Shown one piece after another: positions 45,501 to 55,642 of a stretch of DNA of 64,000 nucleotides. The number at the start of each line of letters is the position of its first letter. The stretch's first letter is position 1. The notes under the pieces are model-generated. The model was given only the letters and a program-made list of their open reading frames with translations, searched no databases and was not told the DNA's origin. Source of the stretch: Heliopora coerulea (lineage: Eukaryota > Cnidaria > Anthozoa > Scleralcyonacea > Helioporidae); contig JASJOG010000050.1 of assembly GCA_030142905.1 (NCBI GenBank), positions 1,215,001 through 1,279,000 on the forward strand, read 5' to 3'. The translations under genes were made by a program, and so were the position numbers.

Positions 45501-46106
45501 TATATGGGGTATGTTTTATCACCATAAATAAGCTTGTGGATTTTTTCAAATGTGGCATAAACGTGTGACTTTAGACTGATTTAAAGTAATGAAGTTTCCT
45601 TAACATTACACAAAATTTTAACCGCTTTAACAGTGTGTTTTTTAATTTTTTTGAAACGAAAGTCGAACTGTCGCCTCCATTATTGTTTCGTCTTTTCTTT
45701 AATTCATAGCTTAGTTTTGCTAGACGTTATTCTTCAAAGTTTATTTTTAATTTTTACGCCTTTTTGGTTTCGCTTTTTTTTCAGGAACAATGTGGTTCAA
45801 CTGAAAGTATTTCTTCAAGATTTAAACTACAATGTTATAGAAGACATTCCAAAATATCAATTAGAAAACCTGTTTGGTAAGTATTCATGAAATTTTATCA
45901 AATTTTTGACACATTTTGTTTTAGCTGTCATTGACTATTTATCGACGAGCTAACTAAAACTGTTTTTCTTAATAATTATCTGTGTTCTTTATTTTTAAGC
46001 TGAAGCTGGTGGAATGTTGGGACTTTTGCTTGGAGCAAGTGTTCTTACTCTTGTGGAATTTTTTGATTTTATATTTACTTTATCTGTTGCCAAATTTTCT
46101 GAATAG
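35949..46106 (+). CDS. DEG/ENaC (amiloride-sensitive type) sodium channel subunit
   Basis: Seven exons join without phase conflict: 35949-36531, 38191-38411, 41258-41405, 43960-44022, 45310-45508, 45785-45876 and 46000-46106 (TAG). They give 470 residues from the ATG at 35949, or 446 from the better-placed ATG at 36021. The protein has the gating HG motif (TTLHGIRNVF), TM1 (RFIWLLCLFGSTATFL), and FPAVTICNFNP after TM1. A Cys-rich extracellular domain follows (CYDACRASYIIQKCGCRD; NCSCPKPC). TM2 carries the GxS selectivity filter (LGLLLGASVLTLVEFF). Such subunits form trimeric plasma-membrane cation channels gated by acid, peptides or force; here the stimulus is unknown. The length is typical of short cnidarian-type members. 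All key features are intact, so it is probably functional. Confidence 0.93.
36990..37150. mobile_element. Small MITE in channel intron 1
   Basis: The left end GTACCCTGGGACGGCGAAGC pairs with the right end read inward, GTACCAGGGACGGCTGAGCC. Length is about 160 bp, with no coding content. Confidence 0.5.
37741..37806 (+). repeat. tRNA-like SINE fragment in channel intron 1
   Basis: AGGGTTTGATTCTCTGTTTGG resembles a B box with flanking stem, preceded by a weak A-box-like TATAGTTCAAACA. No tRNA fold is evident. Confidence 0.35.
38191..38411 (+). CDS. DEG/ENaC gene exon 2
   Basis: Acceptor TTATTCCTCCTCAG and donor AAAAAG|GTGAGA flank the exon. It encodes DFGLTLTLSAEQDKYYG and GFKVHIHNQNEPPLVKENGF, then MPGTCTFVAVTKKK, the palm and beta-ball segment typical of the family. 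Starting at 38191 avoids a TAA that would stop a longer upstream reading (38030 onward). Confidence 0.9.
39340..39960. repeat. Foldback with degenerate 21-bp tandem repeats
   Basis: The right half (39800-39960) is a tandem array with unit ATTTGATTTGRYNTMTTRYGA, spacing 21 bases over at least three clean units. The left half carries the complementary GTCAAATCAAATTC-type words. ACCAAATGTGGTTTTTAT (39487-39504) pairs with ATAAAAACCACATTTGGT (39720-39737). The centre is near 39610. Confidence 0.6.
40240..40330. repeat. GATG / GATT microsatellite
   Basis: Runs of ATTG, GATG and TTGG units. Confidence 0.8.
40515..40687. mobile_element. MITE, first of two adjacent copies
   Basis: The ends pair over about 40 bp: CCGGTTCCCC...GCTGAATACAACTACC at left and GGTAGTTGTATTCAGC...GGGGACCCGG at right. 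The interior differs from copy 2 but shares GAAATGGAAAGACAGTT-like words. Confidence 0.75.
40699..40883. mobile_element. MITE, second of two adjacent copies
   Basis: Same terminal inverted repeat as 40515-40687. TAGAATGG occurs just before (40691-40698) and just after (40884-40891) and may be an 8-bp target duplication, which would fit a hAT-driven element. Confidence 0.75.
40920..41033. repeat. TTGAGT repeat and T-tract
   Basis: Degenerate AATTG/TTGAG units followed by a run of 19 Ts. Read on -, this gives an Asn/Thr/Gln/Leu-rich chance frame. Confidence 0.8.
41258..41405 (+). CDS. DEG/ENaC gene exon 3 (Cys-rich domain)
   Basis: Acceptor TTTGATTTTCAG and donor CCAG|GTATGG flank the exon. 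It encodes LPAPFQTSCQ, LYSKPLCYDACRAS and IIQKCGCRDVEMPG with the conserved disulphide cysteines. Phase 0 in, phase 1 out. Confidence 0.94.
41650..41900 (-). pseudogene. Non-LTR retrotransposon C-terminal fragment
   Basis: On -, the sequence reads TPVVIRALGPKMLKKRFKDI and DKSIVELQKSLCRLMFC. It is recognisable as the conserved PVVIGALG... C-terminal end also seen at 42000 and 57950. It is short and has stops. Confidence 0.6.
42000..42625 (-). pseudogene. Non-LTR retrotransposon 3' coding end
   Basis: On -, a CCHC-like MYGRRGESVSHVTSEC is followed by [16 protein letters not shown] and YEHQPQGMIHSEEVKLL. After a frame break come IPVVVGALGPIT..W and [15 protein letters not shown] before a stop at about 42028. 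This is the C-terminal region after the reverse transcriptase of a non-LTR element. The same family lies at 57158-57740. The reverse transcriptase itself is absent. Confidence 0.75.
42661..42870. repeat. GATTGT / GATTAT microsatellite
   Basis: About 210 bases of GATTGT, GACTGT and GATTAT units. Translated on - it gives a His-Asn repeat and on + an Ile/Val repeat; neither is a gene. Confidence 0.95.
42871..43959 (+). other. Rest of channel intron 3
   Basis: No recognised element or coding region. Confidence 0.5.
43960..44022 (+). CDS. DEG/ENaC gene exon 4
   Basis: A 63-base exon between TTTTGACACAG and AACAAG|GTATGT. It encodes IPNIRPCTLRDKVQCVVSQQ with two cysteines of the extracellular domain. 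Phase 1 in, phase 1 out. Confidence 0.9.
44023..45309 (+). other. Channel intron 4
   Basis: Around 44460-44520 lies a GGGCCTTGGGCTTC...GGGACCCCC stretch that resembles decayed DNA transposon ends seen near 17610. No coding sequence otherwise. Confidence 0.45.
45310..45508 (+). CDS. DEG/ENaC gene exon 5
   Basis: Acceptor TCGTTGTTTTAAAG and donor GGG|GTATGT flank the exon. It encodes NCSCPKPCDKTSYETRLSYA and HYAKWIFGNTT, the late Cys motif CxCPxPC followed by the typical Y...S.A segment. Phase 1 in, phase 2 out. Confidence 0.93.
45785..45876 (+). CDS. DEG/ENaC gene exon 6
   Basis: Acceptor CTTTTTTTTCAG and donor TTTG|GTAAGT flank the exon. It encodes NNVVQLKVFLQDLNYNVIED and YQLENLFG, the strand leading into TM2. 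Phase 2 in, phase 1 out. Confidence 0.92.
46000..46106 (+). CDS. DEG/ENaC gene exon 7 (TM2)
   Basis: Acceptor TTTATTTTTAAG. It encodes AEAGGMLGLLLGASVLTLVE and FFDFIFTLSVAKFSE, then TAG. GAS is the GxS selectivity filter. There is almost no intracellular C-tail after TM2. Confidence 0.94.
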
Positions 46107-46513
46107 GATTCGGGTTAGACAGTAAGGTTCAACTTTTTTAATTGTGTTTGGACTTTCGGGGATGAAGCAGAAACATTTACGATTCTTCTCTTGCATACAA
46201 AATGTTGTGTATAAGATTCGGACAGTACTTGTCATTCCTAGCAGTGGACATTTGAACTTAAATTTTTATAGTCAAGTAGCCAAATCTGGGTTTATGTATG
46301 TATGTTTGATGTATGATGTATGTATGTATTTATGTATGTATGTAAGTGTACATGTACATGCACGTATACTTGTATGCATATATAGTTATATTGATTAGTG
46401 TACGGCGCTGGTGCTAGATGGTTAAGCATCATTTAAAGTGAGGCGAGCGAGATTATGACTTGTACCCTATGATTACATTTGAAATGTAACCAAAACATTG
46501 TAAAGCAATGTAA

Positions 46514-46519
46514 AATAAA
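46514..46519 (+). promoter_or_regulatory. Possible polyadenylation signal of the channel gene
   Basis: AATAAA about 400 bases after the TAG. It is the first canonical signal I noticed downstream. Confidence 0.4.
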
Positions 46520-48257
46520 GCAACATCTTTTATTCGTCACATTTTATGAATTTATCATTGTTTAAATTTAAAAAGTGAAAACACTGATTCATTTTCAGTA
46601 TGATTTTAAAACTCAATGGCATTTAATTAAGAGCTATGTTCGTTCACGTTTTTCAAACTGATTTCGAAACAAATTTCAGCCAATCATCACCTTTATCATC
46701 ACCATCTCAAGGAGTTCCTTTCCTCCGCATATACAGTGTCAACGCAGTGAATCCATTCTTCTTGCAAGTGCATGCATTAACCGGACCAGAGTTCAATGAA
46801 CCTACTCCTCACATGACTGCTGAGTTATTAAGGATCATTTCTTACAGAAATAATACAGCTGCATGTTACCTCGTGCTTTACAGGTTCTTTGTTGCCAGTG
46901 TAAGGATACCAGAACAATATACAACCGTTTACTCCAAACTTTTATTCTCGTATTTCACAGTTTGTATCAAACCTTTCTCGTATCTGACTTTGCTCTCTCA
47001 GTCACACCAGTCGGAACTATATTAATCAAATCCTATCTCATGCACCATCACACACATCACTCATGGTGTTCTCAAATTACATTTATCGACAATAGTTCAT
47101 CCTGTTCACACAACAAACTAAATACTGCTGACGTCAAAGGACTTAACAGTTTAACTATCTAGCATGCATACATCACATTGCATAATTACTTGTTTAAAAA
47201 TTAGGAATGTCGTTGAAGTTATGGACCAAAGATATATGAAACTGTGGATGAGAGTGTATTAGTCCCAATACAAAACAAGGCAACGTTCGAACGATGTCGT
47301 TCAATAATCTCAAAGTTATTCATTTTTCCCAGTAGCACATTACTCAAGGTGATGTATGTAGGTTGTTATTTGCATCTCAATTTAACGTTAATAGAAGAGA
47401 GAGCAACGGGAGAGCTTTAATGACCAATATTTATAATTTAAAAAGTTCTTATAAATAAGAGAATTTCTTCCAAACTATTTACTTCACTTCAAAAAGATAC
47501 TTAAACTTCTATCAGATCCATATCTCTTACTTGGGCCATCACTAGTCGACGAGCAAAAACATAGCTTGCACGTGACGTCATAGCAGCAATGTTGGTAGAA
47601 CTTTAACTAAAGAATCTCATTAAGTAGTATTGCATGTGACACCAACGTGGCGGCTGTATCTTTGGCTTTTGATTCTGAAGGGATTGATTGCAAATGTGAG
47701 CATGACGTCGTCCAGATATGTTGGTTGCTAATGTATAGGACATCAGTTTGAATTTTATCACAATGCATGCAACAATCACCGGTCATTTCTTCACAAACCT
47801 CACAAGAAATTCACAAGCCACAAGATCGTGTTCATAATATTATAAAGCTGTCAGTCCTGACGAAAGTATCAATTTAATCAAGTAAACATAAAACCTGCAC
47901 AAAAAAGCTGACTGTTTTAAGAGCCTACGTAAGTAACAAAAGAAAATAAAAAGTTTGTCACTCGATGTGACTTCCCGTTCAGTTTGTTCATTTTCTTTTG
48001 TTACTTAGAAAGACTTTTAAAACAACTAGGGTTTTTCTGTTGTTCACTTGCTGCTCGAGTATTCGGTCACGACTTTTGTTCTTCTAACTGACAGCGTGTT
48101 TGGCGCGTTTACCAGGCAAAGGTAAACGGGCCGCTGTTTGAATCTCTGCTGAGAATATCTTAGTGAGCCGAACAGGAAGCTTCACCAGCGATTACTCTCA
48201 AATATTATTGTTAACGCCGAAGTTCAAGATGCTCATATTTGTACTCGTGATATCAGT
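46520..48257. other. Gene-free stretch
   Basis: A TATG microsatellite lies just upstream at 46295-46350. The frame at 46636-47025 has no recognised domain. Confidence 0.4.
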
Positions 48258-48341
48258 ACCTGGGAGAACCTGCTTCAACACTTGGAAAATGTAAATGTAC
48301 GCATTTACATCTTCGAAGTGTTGAAGCAGGTTCTCCCAGGT
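48258..48341 (+). repeat. Near-perfect 84-nt hairpin
   Basis: Two 40-base arms separated by about 4 bases: ACCTGGGAGAACCTGCTTCA at left and TGAAGCAGGTTCTCCCAGGT at right are exact complements, with three mismatches nearer the loop. It could be a small RNA precursor or a tiny foldback element. Either strand could fold. Confidence 0.75.
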
Positions 48342-51300
48342 AGCACGTTTCGATCACTTGTTCGTCACTACTGACTGCACCTTTCATGCCTTTCGATTGG
48401 TTTAAGAGGCATACTTTTTTCGTCTTACAGCCAAAAAAACTATCGATGGTCGAAGGTAAACTGTTAACGATAAACCATGAAAAACTGTATGTGTACGTGT
48501 TTCTAATCAATTGCACTGGGAGGATCATTAGAATAGGATAAAAATTCGTCAGTGACATTTTGCTTGTTGAGGTGAACCTCTGAGAAGATACCCATTCATA
48601 TTTGTTAAATTTTCCCTGAAAACTCTTTTAAATGGGGGAACTTTGCAGCACTGGTAATTCCCTGGGAAAGTCTTCTCCTGCAAACACCTACTACAATATT
48701 ACCCAAATTTGTCCACCCTTTGAAACACTTCAGGGGTATTTTAGAATTTTCTTTCTTTAAATTTCAGGAAAATGTCGATGGAAATGAAAGATGGTCTCTT
48801 CTGGGTTTGTCTTATTGCTCTTGGTTCTGTCTACATTGCGTTGCAAGTGTACATTGTATGACATCGTGGCTCAATGTTTCAAATTTTAATTAAACCAATT
48901 GTTTTGCCCCAGATGCAACTGTTGGTCTTATAAAATATTGAAAGGTAAAGGGTTGACATTTTTCAATATTTTGACGGCATCATGCTGGCGCTTTAAATAC
49001 GTCTACTTCATTTGAGTTTGGACATTTGGGTTTCATCTTTGGCTAACAAGAGAATATTTCCTCTCCACAACAGCCCTCTAAAAGATTCAACTAAATAACG
49101 ATAGTCTATGCAAAAATAATAACAAATCAATTGCTGACACAAATTGATGTAATTAGCTATGTAGCTAGCGAAATGAAATGTGCATGCGATTTCTGTATAT
49201 TGATTTGCTGACGACAATCTTGCCGTGGACATTCACAAATAACGCAGGCGTACATCCCCCCTCTAGCAGAGATTATTAAGGAGACCATTTACGAATATCA
49301 CCAAGTGCTCCTCGCTTTTTTCAGCGGCCTTAGTTTGTGCACTCTGTCATTGGCACGCATACGCATTATCGAGCTCTGGAAGAGGACGTTGGCATGCTGA
49401 CCGAAGGGTTCTAGCTTTGGACTTCTATCGTCGGACAAGTTCTTGGTTGGAACCTATGAGAATTCTGTTCAATTTATACAATAAAAATTAGCCGAGTGAA
49501 AACACCCTTTTGGTTCATACACTTTAGTGTGATATGATGTTTTGGTTACCGAGAAAAATCGTATTTTGTCACACGTAAAAGATACCATATTTTTACATGT
49601 AAAGATACGATGTTTTTACCCGAAAAGATATTGGTTAAATGATCCAATGAAAAGCCGCGTAGGATATTTTATTAGATCAATGAAATCCAATGCTTTAGAA
49701 TTCATGTCAGGGTGACGCTTTGTCGATTTCAGTTTGTTTGCCGGACGTTCATTTTTTGAGGGCTTTTTTGAGAGGAAAGCTACATTTTACACTGAACGTT
49801 AGTGTTTGTGAAAAAACAAAATAATAAATAGGCATTTGGAGATATGGCTTATCAAACTAAGAACTTGAACATAAATTCCATATCTGTGCGTGCCCATTTA
49901 TTATTCACTATAACTTTAATCATGGGAGGAAAATAATCAATTTTGAAGTATTTAATTTAGAGTGAAAATGTAACAGGAAATATGATTAATGAACGTTCAC
50001 GGATTATTTATGAGTACGCATCACCATTTTTGTCGTTTCCTTCGTATTCCTGAAGGCACGAACCGGACTATTGTTCACTCGTTTACAATTTAAACATTGA
50101 CTTAGACTGTTATGTCCCCACCGGAATTTAAAATAACCTTCTTCAAAGTTTGTTTTACTCTCCAAAAATGTGATTGCTTAAGGGAAATGAATACTGTAAA
50201 TATAGTTAGTTACTATCGTGCACGACTAATGCCTTTGGTAATTAACCAAGTAAAAGGAGTTGGTATGAACAATCGATCGAAATTTCAGCATCGATAAGGA
50301 CGTTCGCGCTTACACTCGACGTAAATTAACTGATTTAGGTCACAATTATAGCCTTCAGTATTTTCCCTATGCTATTGAAAAAATGTAGCATTTCTCCTAA
50401 GAAAACCGTTGTCTTCATTTTCAATATTGTCAATCGATAGAAACCACCTTTTGCAGCGTTTTTCAGGCTTTAAAACAGTTACTGTTTGTGGGAAATTGCA
50501 TCGCCAACTTGAATTTAGGGAGATCGAATTACATCATGGAAGCGTCCTTGAAGGGGTCCTGCCCGCGAAATGAGCCAGGGGCTTTGTCTGTGCATAATCC
50601 ACGATGCCTAGCTTCCAGTACCACACACAGCCAACAGTGCTTTGCTCTCCGCCACTTAGCGGTCAACCGCCAACAGCCTTAAGTACTTTATACATATTTA
50701 AGTTTGGTGGATAATGGGATGAGCAGCGCTTCTTCATATGGGTGGTGAATTTATATGGGTTGCGAATCCGTCGTATGCGCGACAATGGTGATGTCGTTTG
50801 TTGAGACCACGGACCCTTGAACAAATCTTGCAAATTGCTTCAAAATGGGTCTATAGAGAAATCCAACAATTAGCTCTCACGCTGTGACCAAACAATGTTC
50901 CTTAAAAAAACGAACTGCACGGGTAGTTGAAGACAAAGCGCGTAGCAATTACAGAGAATGCTTTGAGTGAAATTTTGAAACAAGATACCGTTGCTAATTT
51001 TCATCATTTCTTTAAATGCCAGAGGATGTAACCATGAACGTGCGAAGGTAGAGCCAAGGCAGAATGATTTTCCATCCATTACCCTGGACAACAAAGTTGT
51101 CATGGATGAAGTTGAACTGTGCAAAAAATACAAATATGCTAATTGCATGGTAATCAAAAAGCTCAAATAAGTAATCGACCTGAAAAAAATTAAAAATGAG
51201 TGACAGAATTTTCCACTATTTCTGTTTAGGTGAACGAAATCCTGAAAGTATCTAAAATTCAAATAAATGTAAAAAAGAATGTAAAAAGGTGTTGATAATT

Positions 51301-53240
51301 GGATGTCATGTCATAATGGTTTTGTTTATTCAAAACGTAAATATATATTAGAATTCCTTTGAAACTCCTTCAGTGCCCTTAGCAGGAGTTTTTTCAAGCA
51401 GGGTACTAGGCGAAGTTACAAATAAGGTTCGCGGTAGAGCTTATCAATTTGCTGACAATATTTGCTTTCAGCCGCATCTAAATGATCAATAATGAAATTC
51501 GGACCATCCTTTCCTAAATAAAGCATTTCATTGGAAAATATTTCTGCCACAAAACAACAAAAATCCTACCGCAGAAAGACCTCGGTTTGACAACGGTTTT
51601 GTCAGCATATTTCTGCGTAGTGCTGACGTTCCATTGGACATCTTCTAATTGCTGATAATCCAAAAGGAAAATTTGTCAAACAAATAGCACTGGACGACGC
51701 ATAAATTTCTCCCCAAAAATGTATTTTAATTTAGTTCATAATTTTATCTTATCTCCTTCGTTACAGTAAACAATGCGAACTGTATTTAGATTGGCCATTG
51801 TTTGGCACTGTTTATCGCATCCAGAAAATAAGATGGAAAGTTATCAGAACGATTGTTGGAGCGAGTGGCTAGCAACCAAACAACTTTGAGGCTCTAGCCA
51901 TAAATAAACGTGTTCACAGCCAACCCAAAGGGTTTTAGTTTGTCGCAACCATCTGTATGCCATAAAGCATAGGGTCCTTGGTTTAAGGAAACTCTTGTAT
52001 TCAGTTTGCGAGATCTACATAAATCTGCCCTCCTCACCCTGGATCAAGCTTTCAAGAAAAAGAAGCTGAATAACTATCGATGGAATTTATGCCAGACATA
52101 TCTGTTTAACGGGTTTAAAAACTTTGTGTCAAGTTCAAATTCGAAATATTGACTTAAGCCGTATTTCTCCTATTTACCGCCCTTGGAACTTTTTTTTTTC
52201 CAGTGTTTCTGGACTGGGGGCTTATTAGAAGGTGGGCTAAATAGAGATTGCGGCTTAAAAAATTTTCATGGTTTTACGAAACTTAAAATAATACTAATAA
52301 ATGGATTAATTCATGATATAGATATATTACGCTAACGCTTAAATATACTGACTTTCAATTAGAGAACATGTTTCTTTCTGGAACGTCATCGCTCTTATTT
52401 CCTTACTGAAATATATCTGCTTTTTACGGAATAAAACTATCCTCATCAGGAGAGGGGGCTTAATTGTTTCAGTGCTTCAGAACTGGGGTCTTATTTCAAG
52501 GGGGGCTCAATAGAGAAAATATGGTATACGTTGTATATCAAGTTCAAACCCAAAATGACGAGCCACCGTACCATCCAGAAACGGTAATGTACGGTAATTT
52601 TATCTAAGACAAACATTTATGTTCTACATCTACAATATTTTAAGGCATGAAGAGTTTTATCCAGAGGGGACATATGCCAAACGTCGCCCCCAAACCTCAA
52701 GCCCACCAAAGTAAAATCAAATAGAAAACTAGGAACTTAACTAAATCAAGAATGTTTTCAAGCATAACAGAACGTGAAATTTCAAAATACCAGCACTTCC
52801 ACTGTCGAAAAGTATGTTAGTCCAAGGGGAACAAGATGCCAAATGTCATATTCTCTCTGTTTTATTGTGACAGCTTGAACTGAGTTCTCTCAAAAAAACC
52901 TTTGGAAAAGAGGGAATTGGAAACTTCACAATAAGAAGTCTTAGTCCGGATAAAACACTTCCAGTCAGGTACTTTTGATATGTTACAAGCAACTTAGACA
53001 AAGACTAACTAAGCGTTTCCTCCGTATGTTGGGGAACTTGAGCAAACTCGACAGCAAAGTGAATGACGACATGTTTTTACCACAAGATTTGTCATTAAAA
53101 ACAAAAGGAGTTTATGATTTATAGTTCATGGAGAATTTTTGCACGCCGTCCTTGTTCCAAAACAAAACGTCAGTGAGAGCATTTTGATTACGACATCGAC
53201 GGATAGAAAGTATAACAGAAATTTTCTCGAGCATGTAAAG
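48342..53240. other. Gene-free stretch
   Basis: Two direct copies of a GGGGGCTTATT...GGGCT.AATAGAG motif occur at about 52205-52250 and 52480-52520, apparently a repeat remnant. The minus-strand frame 50870-51262 begins at TTG and is not recognised. No exon was found. Confidence 0.4.
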
Positions 53241-53637
53241 CAGGGATGCGCAACCTGCGGCCTGGCAAAGTCGTTTTTGAGGCCCGCTAAAACTAGTACA
53301 TTGAAAAAAATACTTTCTGTACTAAAATTTTGAAACTTCTACCAGGTAATAAAGGTCAGAATCAAACTTTTCCAAGAATGACGTTTGCACCTTAATTAAA
53401 TTAATAACATTAAACTTAAAATAACTTAATTAACTTAAAATAAATTAACTTAAAATAAAACTTAATTAAATTAATTAAATTAATTAAGATAATTAAATCA
53501 AACTCCACGTAGCACCTTTGTAATAGAATAATTGATCTATGGGAGGGAAATTGGCGGCGAAGACAAAATCTGGTGGCTTGCCTACGATTCTTAGGCAATA
53601 ATTTGGGCGACAGCATGAAGAAGGTTGCGCACCTCTG
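53241..53637. mobile_element. hAT-like MITE
   Basis: The left end CAGGGATGCGCAACCTGCGGCC and the right end read inward CAGAGGTGCGCAACCTTC are inverted. The CAG..TGCGCAACCT terminus is typical of hAT-derived short elements. Inside is an AT-rich AATTAA repeat (53390-53510). No transposase. Confidence 0.65.
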
Positions 53638-55542
53638 AATTAAAAACATACCAACTGACTTGATGTGCTAAGTGTTTTAGAACATCCACGGTTATCACGT
53701 CAATTATGAATGGTTTTGTTTAACAGGTAAAAAAACAAAACACTTTGTTAAATGTAATTCTCATCCCAACTGGCTCAAACCCAGTGCTTTTAGTTCAGGT
53801 CACAACTCACAACATAAGCACAATATAAACCAAGTCCTTAATCAATGTTTTCCAGAATTTGTTCATATACAGTACGAATAATGTGGGCAATACCACAACG
53901 TTCGTGGTTGGAAATCTAAGAAAAATCAGGTAAAATTGAGATGAAATTACAAGAAATTGCGTTGGTTTAGTGCCAGCATCAAGGGTCTTGGCTATGCCTT
54001 AGTTTACCCCAAGCGTACTACCGGACTAAGTTCAAGGTCTTCAATTCAAGATAAAACGGAAAGCATTCAGAGATCTTCTTTGAACGCACCTGAAAATCGA
54101 ATTTGGAAGATATAAGATTAAACATTTAACGATTATAAAACCTAGTACTAGGAGGGAACGATACAGCATCGGAACTATGATTTATATTTTTTTGAGGTTT
54201 TCAGCTTTCCCTACTGGAAGTTTAAGCAAACGCCACGTCTATGTCTACAGCAACGTTTTCCTGCAACTGGGAACTCGTGATTGCATGAAGAAAGTTTCAG
54301 CCGGGTTTGACCGGTCCGGGCTGAAAAATCCAATGCAATTACACGAAAAAATTTCAGCCCTGGCTGAAAGATGATTGAAAGACGTGGGAAGATGCAAATT
54401 GCCAAAACAACAAAGGCTACCGACAAATTCCTGCCTGGGTTCACTTCCGATTCCCGGGCTTAAATTTTCCGATGTAATCAGCCCCTAAGTTATCGAAAGC
54501 ATTTCTACCGTTTCACAGCTACGTTGGTACATTAAACGTAGAACGTTTAACAAACTATACAAATTAGCTCAGATGAGTTCCAGAGGTGTAAAGACGTCAG
54601 TCACTGCTCCATTACAAAGTCGATGGTGTGTTGTTCTCTTCAAAAGCTGAGACATCAGTCACATTATTTGCTTATTAAACTTCTTAATTTCTCAACAAAA
54701 ACGTACGATTTATCACTTCTTTACACTCTGTTAACCAAAGTTGGGCTTAACTTTCGGGTGTCAATGATCAGAATCAAAATAGGTTAACGGGCAACAACTC
54801 CTTACTTCTACCAGACGAAGCCACACCTGTCAGCTAGGAAACTGTGGACTTTTTCCAATTATGATATATTCAGAATACAGTAAAACCTGCTCCAAAGTAT
54901 TTAAGCGGCAATCTGAGGTATCTTGGAGAAACGTCTAGAATATCTTCGTTAAAATACTGTAAAGTTAGTTTTATAAAGCTGCTCGCAGAATTCAGCTTAG
55001 CAACTTTTAAAATTCTGATTGTTTTTAACTCCATTGTTCTTAATCTGTTAATTTGACGTCTCTTTTAAATTCTCTAAAATTATGTTTAAAATTCGTTTAA
55101 AATTTTTATCGGGCCCATGGCAGACTACACAGGAGTAGAAGAAACTATATGGAACGAACTTAAGGCGGTTGGTTCCATCCGTGCATTCACCGTCCATATA
55201 TCCATCCAACATCTATATATATTGAAAACGGTAAGTTGGTAATTTCTTACAACAAGGCAAACGTTTAATTAGAGAACTGCAAAGATACTTATGCTTAGTT
55301 ATTTTGTTAAAGATAGCGGTAGTCAAAGACATGTCACCTTGTTGAAGGCATCCAGTTTTTTAGGTGACAGCCGCTGTTGATGACATTCTCCATAAAAGGC
55401 GAGTTTAAACAAAAACAGCACAGCAGCATTCAAAACATGCAATAGAGATCAGAAACTGTTCCAGTGCTCTGGGGTACAGGGCAGTGCAGGTTCAACTGTA
55501 TTGTGATACTTTTAAATGCTCAAGCATATAATTTTACCTTAC
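53638..55542. other. Sequence downstream of the reductase core exon
   Basis: If the reductase has a further C-terminal exon it should be here on -. None was recognised. No other gene was seen. Confidence 0.4.
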
Positions 55543-55642
55543 CTTCCTTGTCTTGAAATTGCAAGGATGCAGAATTCATACAGTATCTCTTCCCAGTAGG
55601 TGGAGGTCCATCGTTAAATAAATGACCAAGATGAGCTCCACA
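55543..55642 (-). CDS. msrB: msrB catalytic-Cys exon
   Basis: Acceptor (on -) TTTTTTATAAG; donor candidate GGAAG|GTAAGG. It opens with TGT, the last Cys of the second CxxC, then [11 protein letters not shown] and [15 protein letters not shown]. If the donor is not used, the frame ends eight codons later at TGA, giving a natural-looking C-terminus. Confidence 0.92.

Noticed and set aside
46636..47025. Additional channel or receptor exon downstream of the DEG/ENaC gene
   Set aside because: The peptide has no DEG/ENaC motif and the reading is not bounded by good splice sites.
50870..51262. 130-codon minus frame
   Set aside because: It begins at TTG; composition looks like a chance frame and no motif was recognised.
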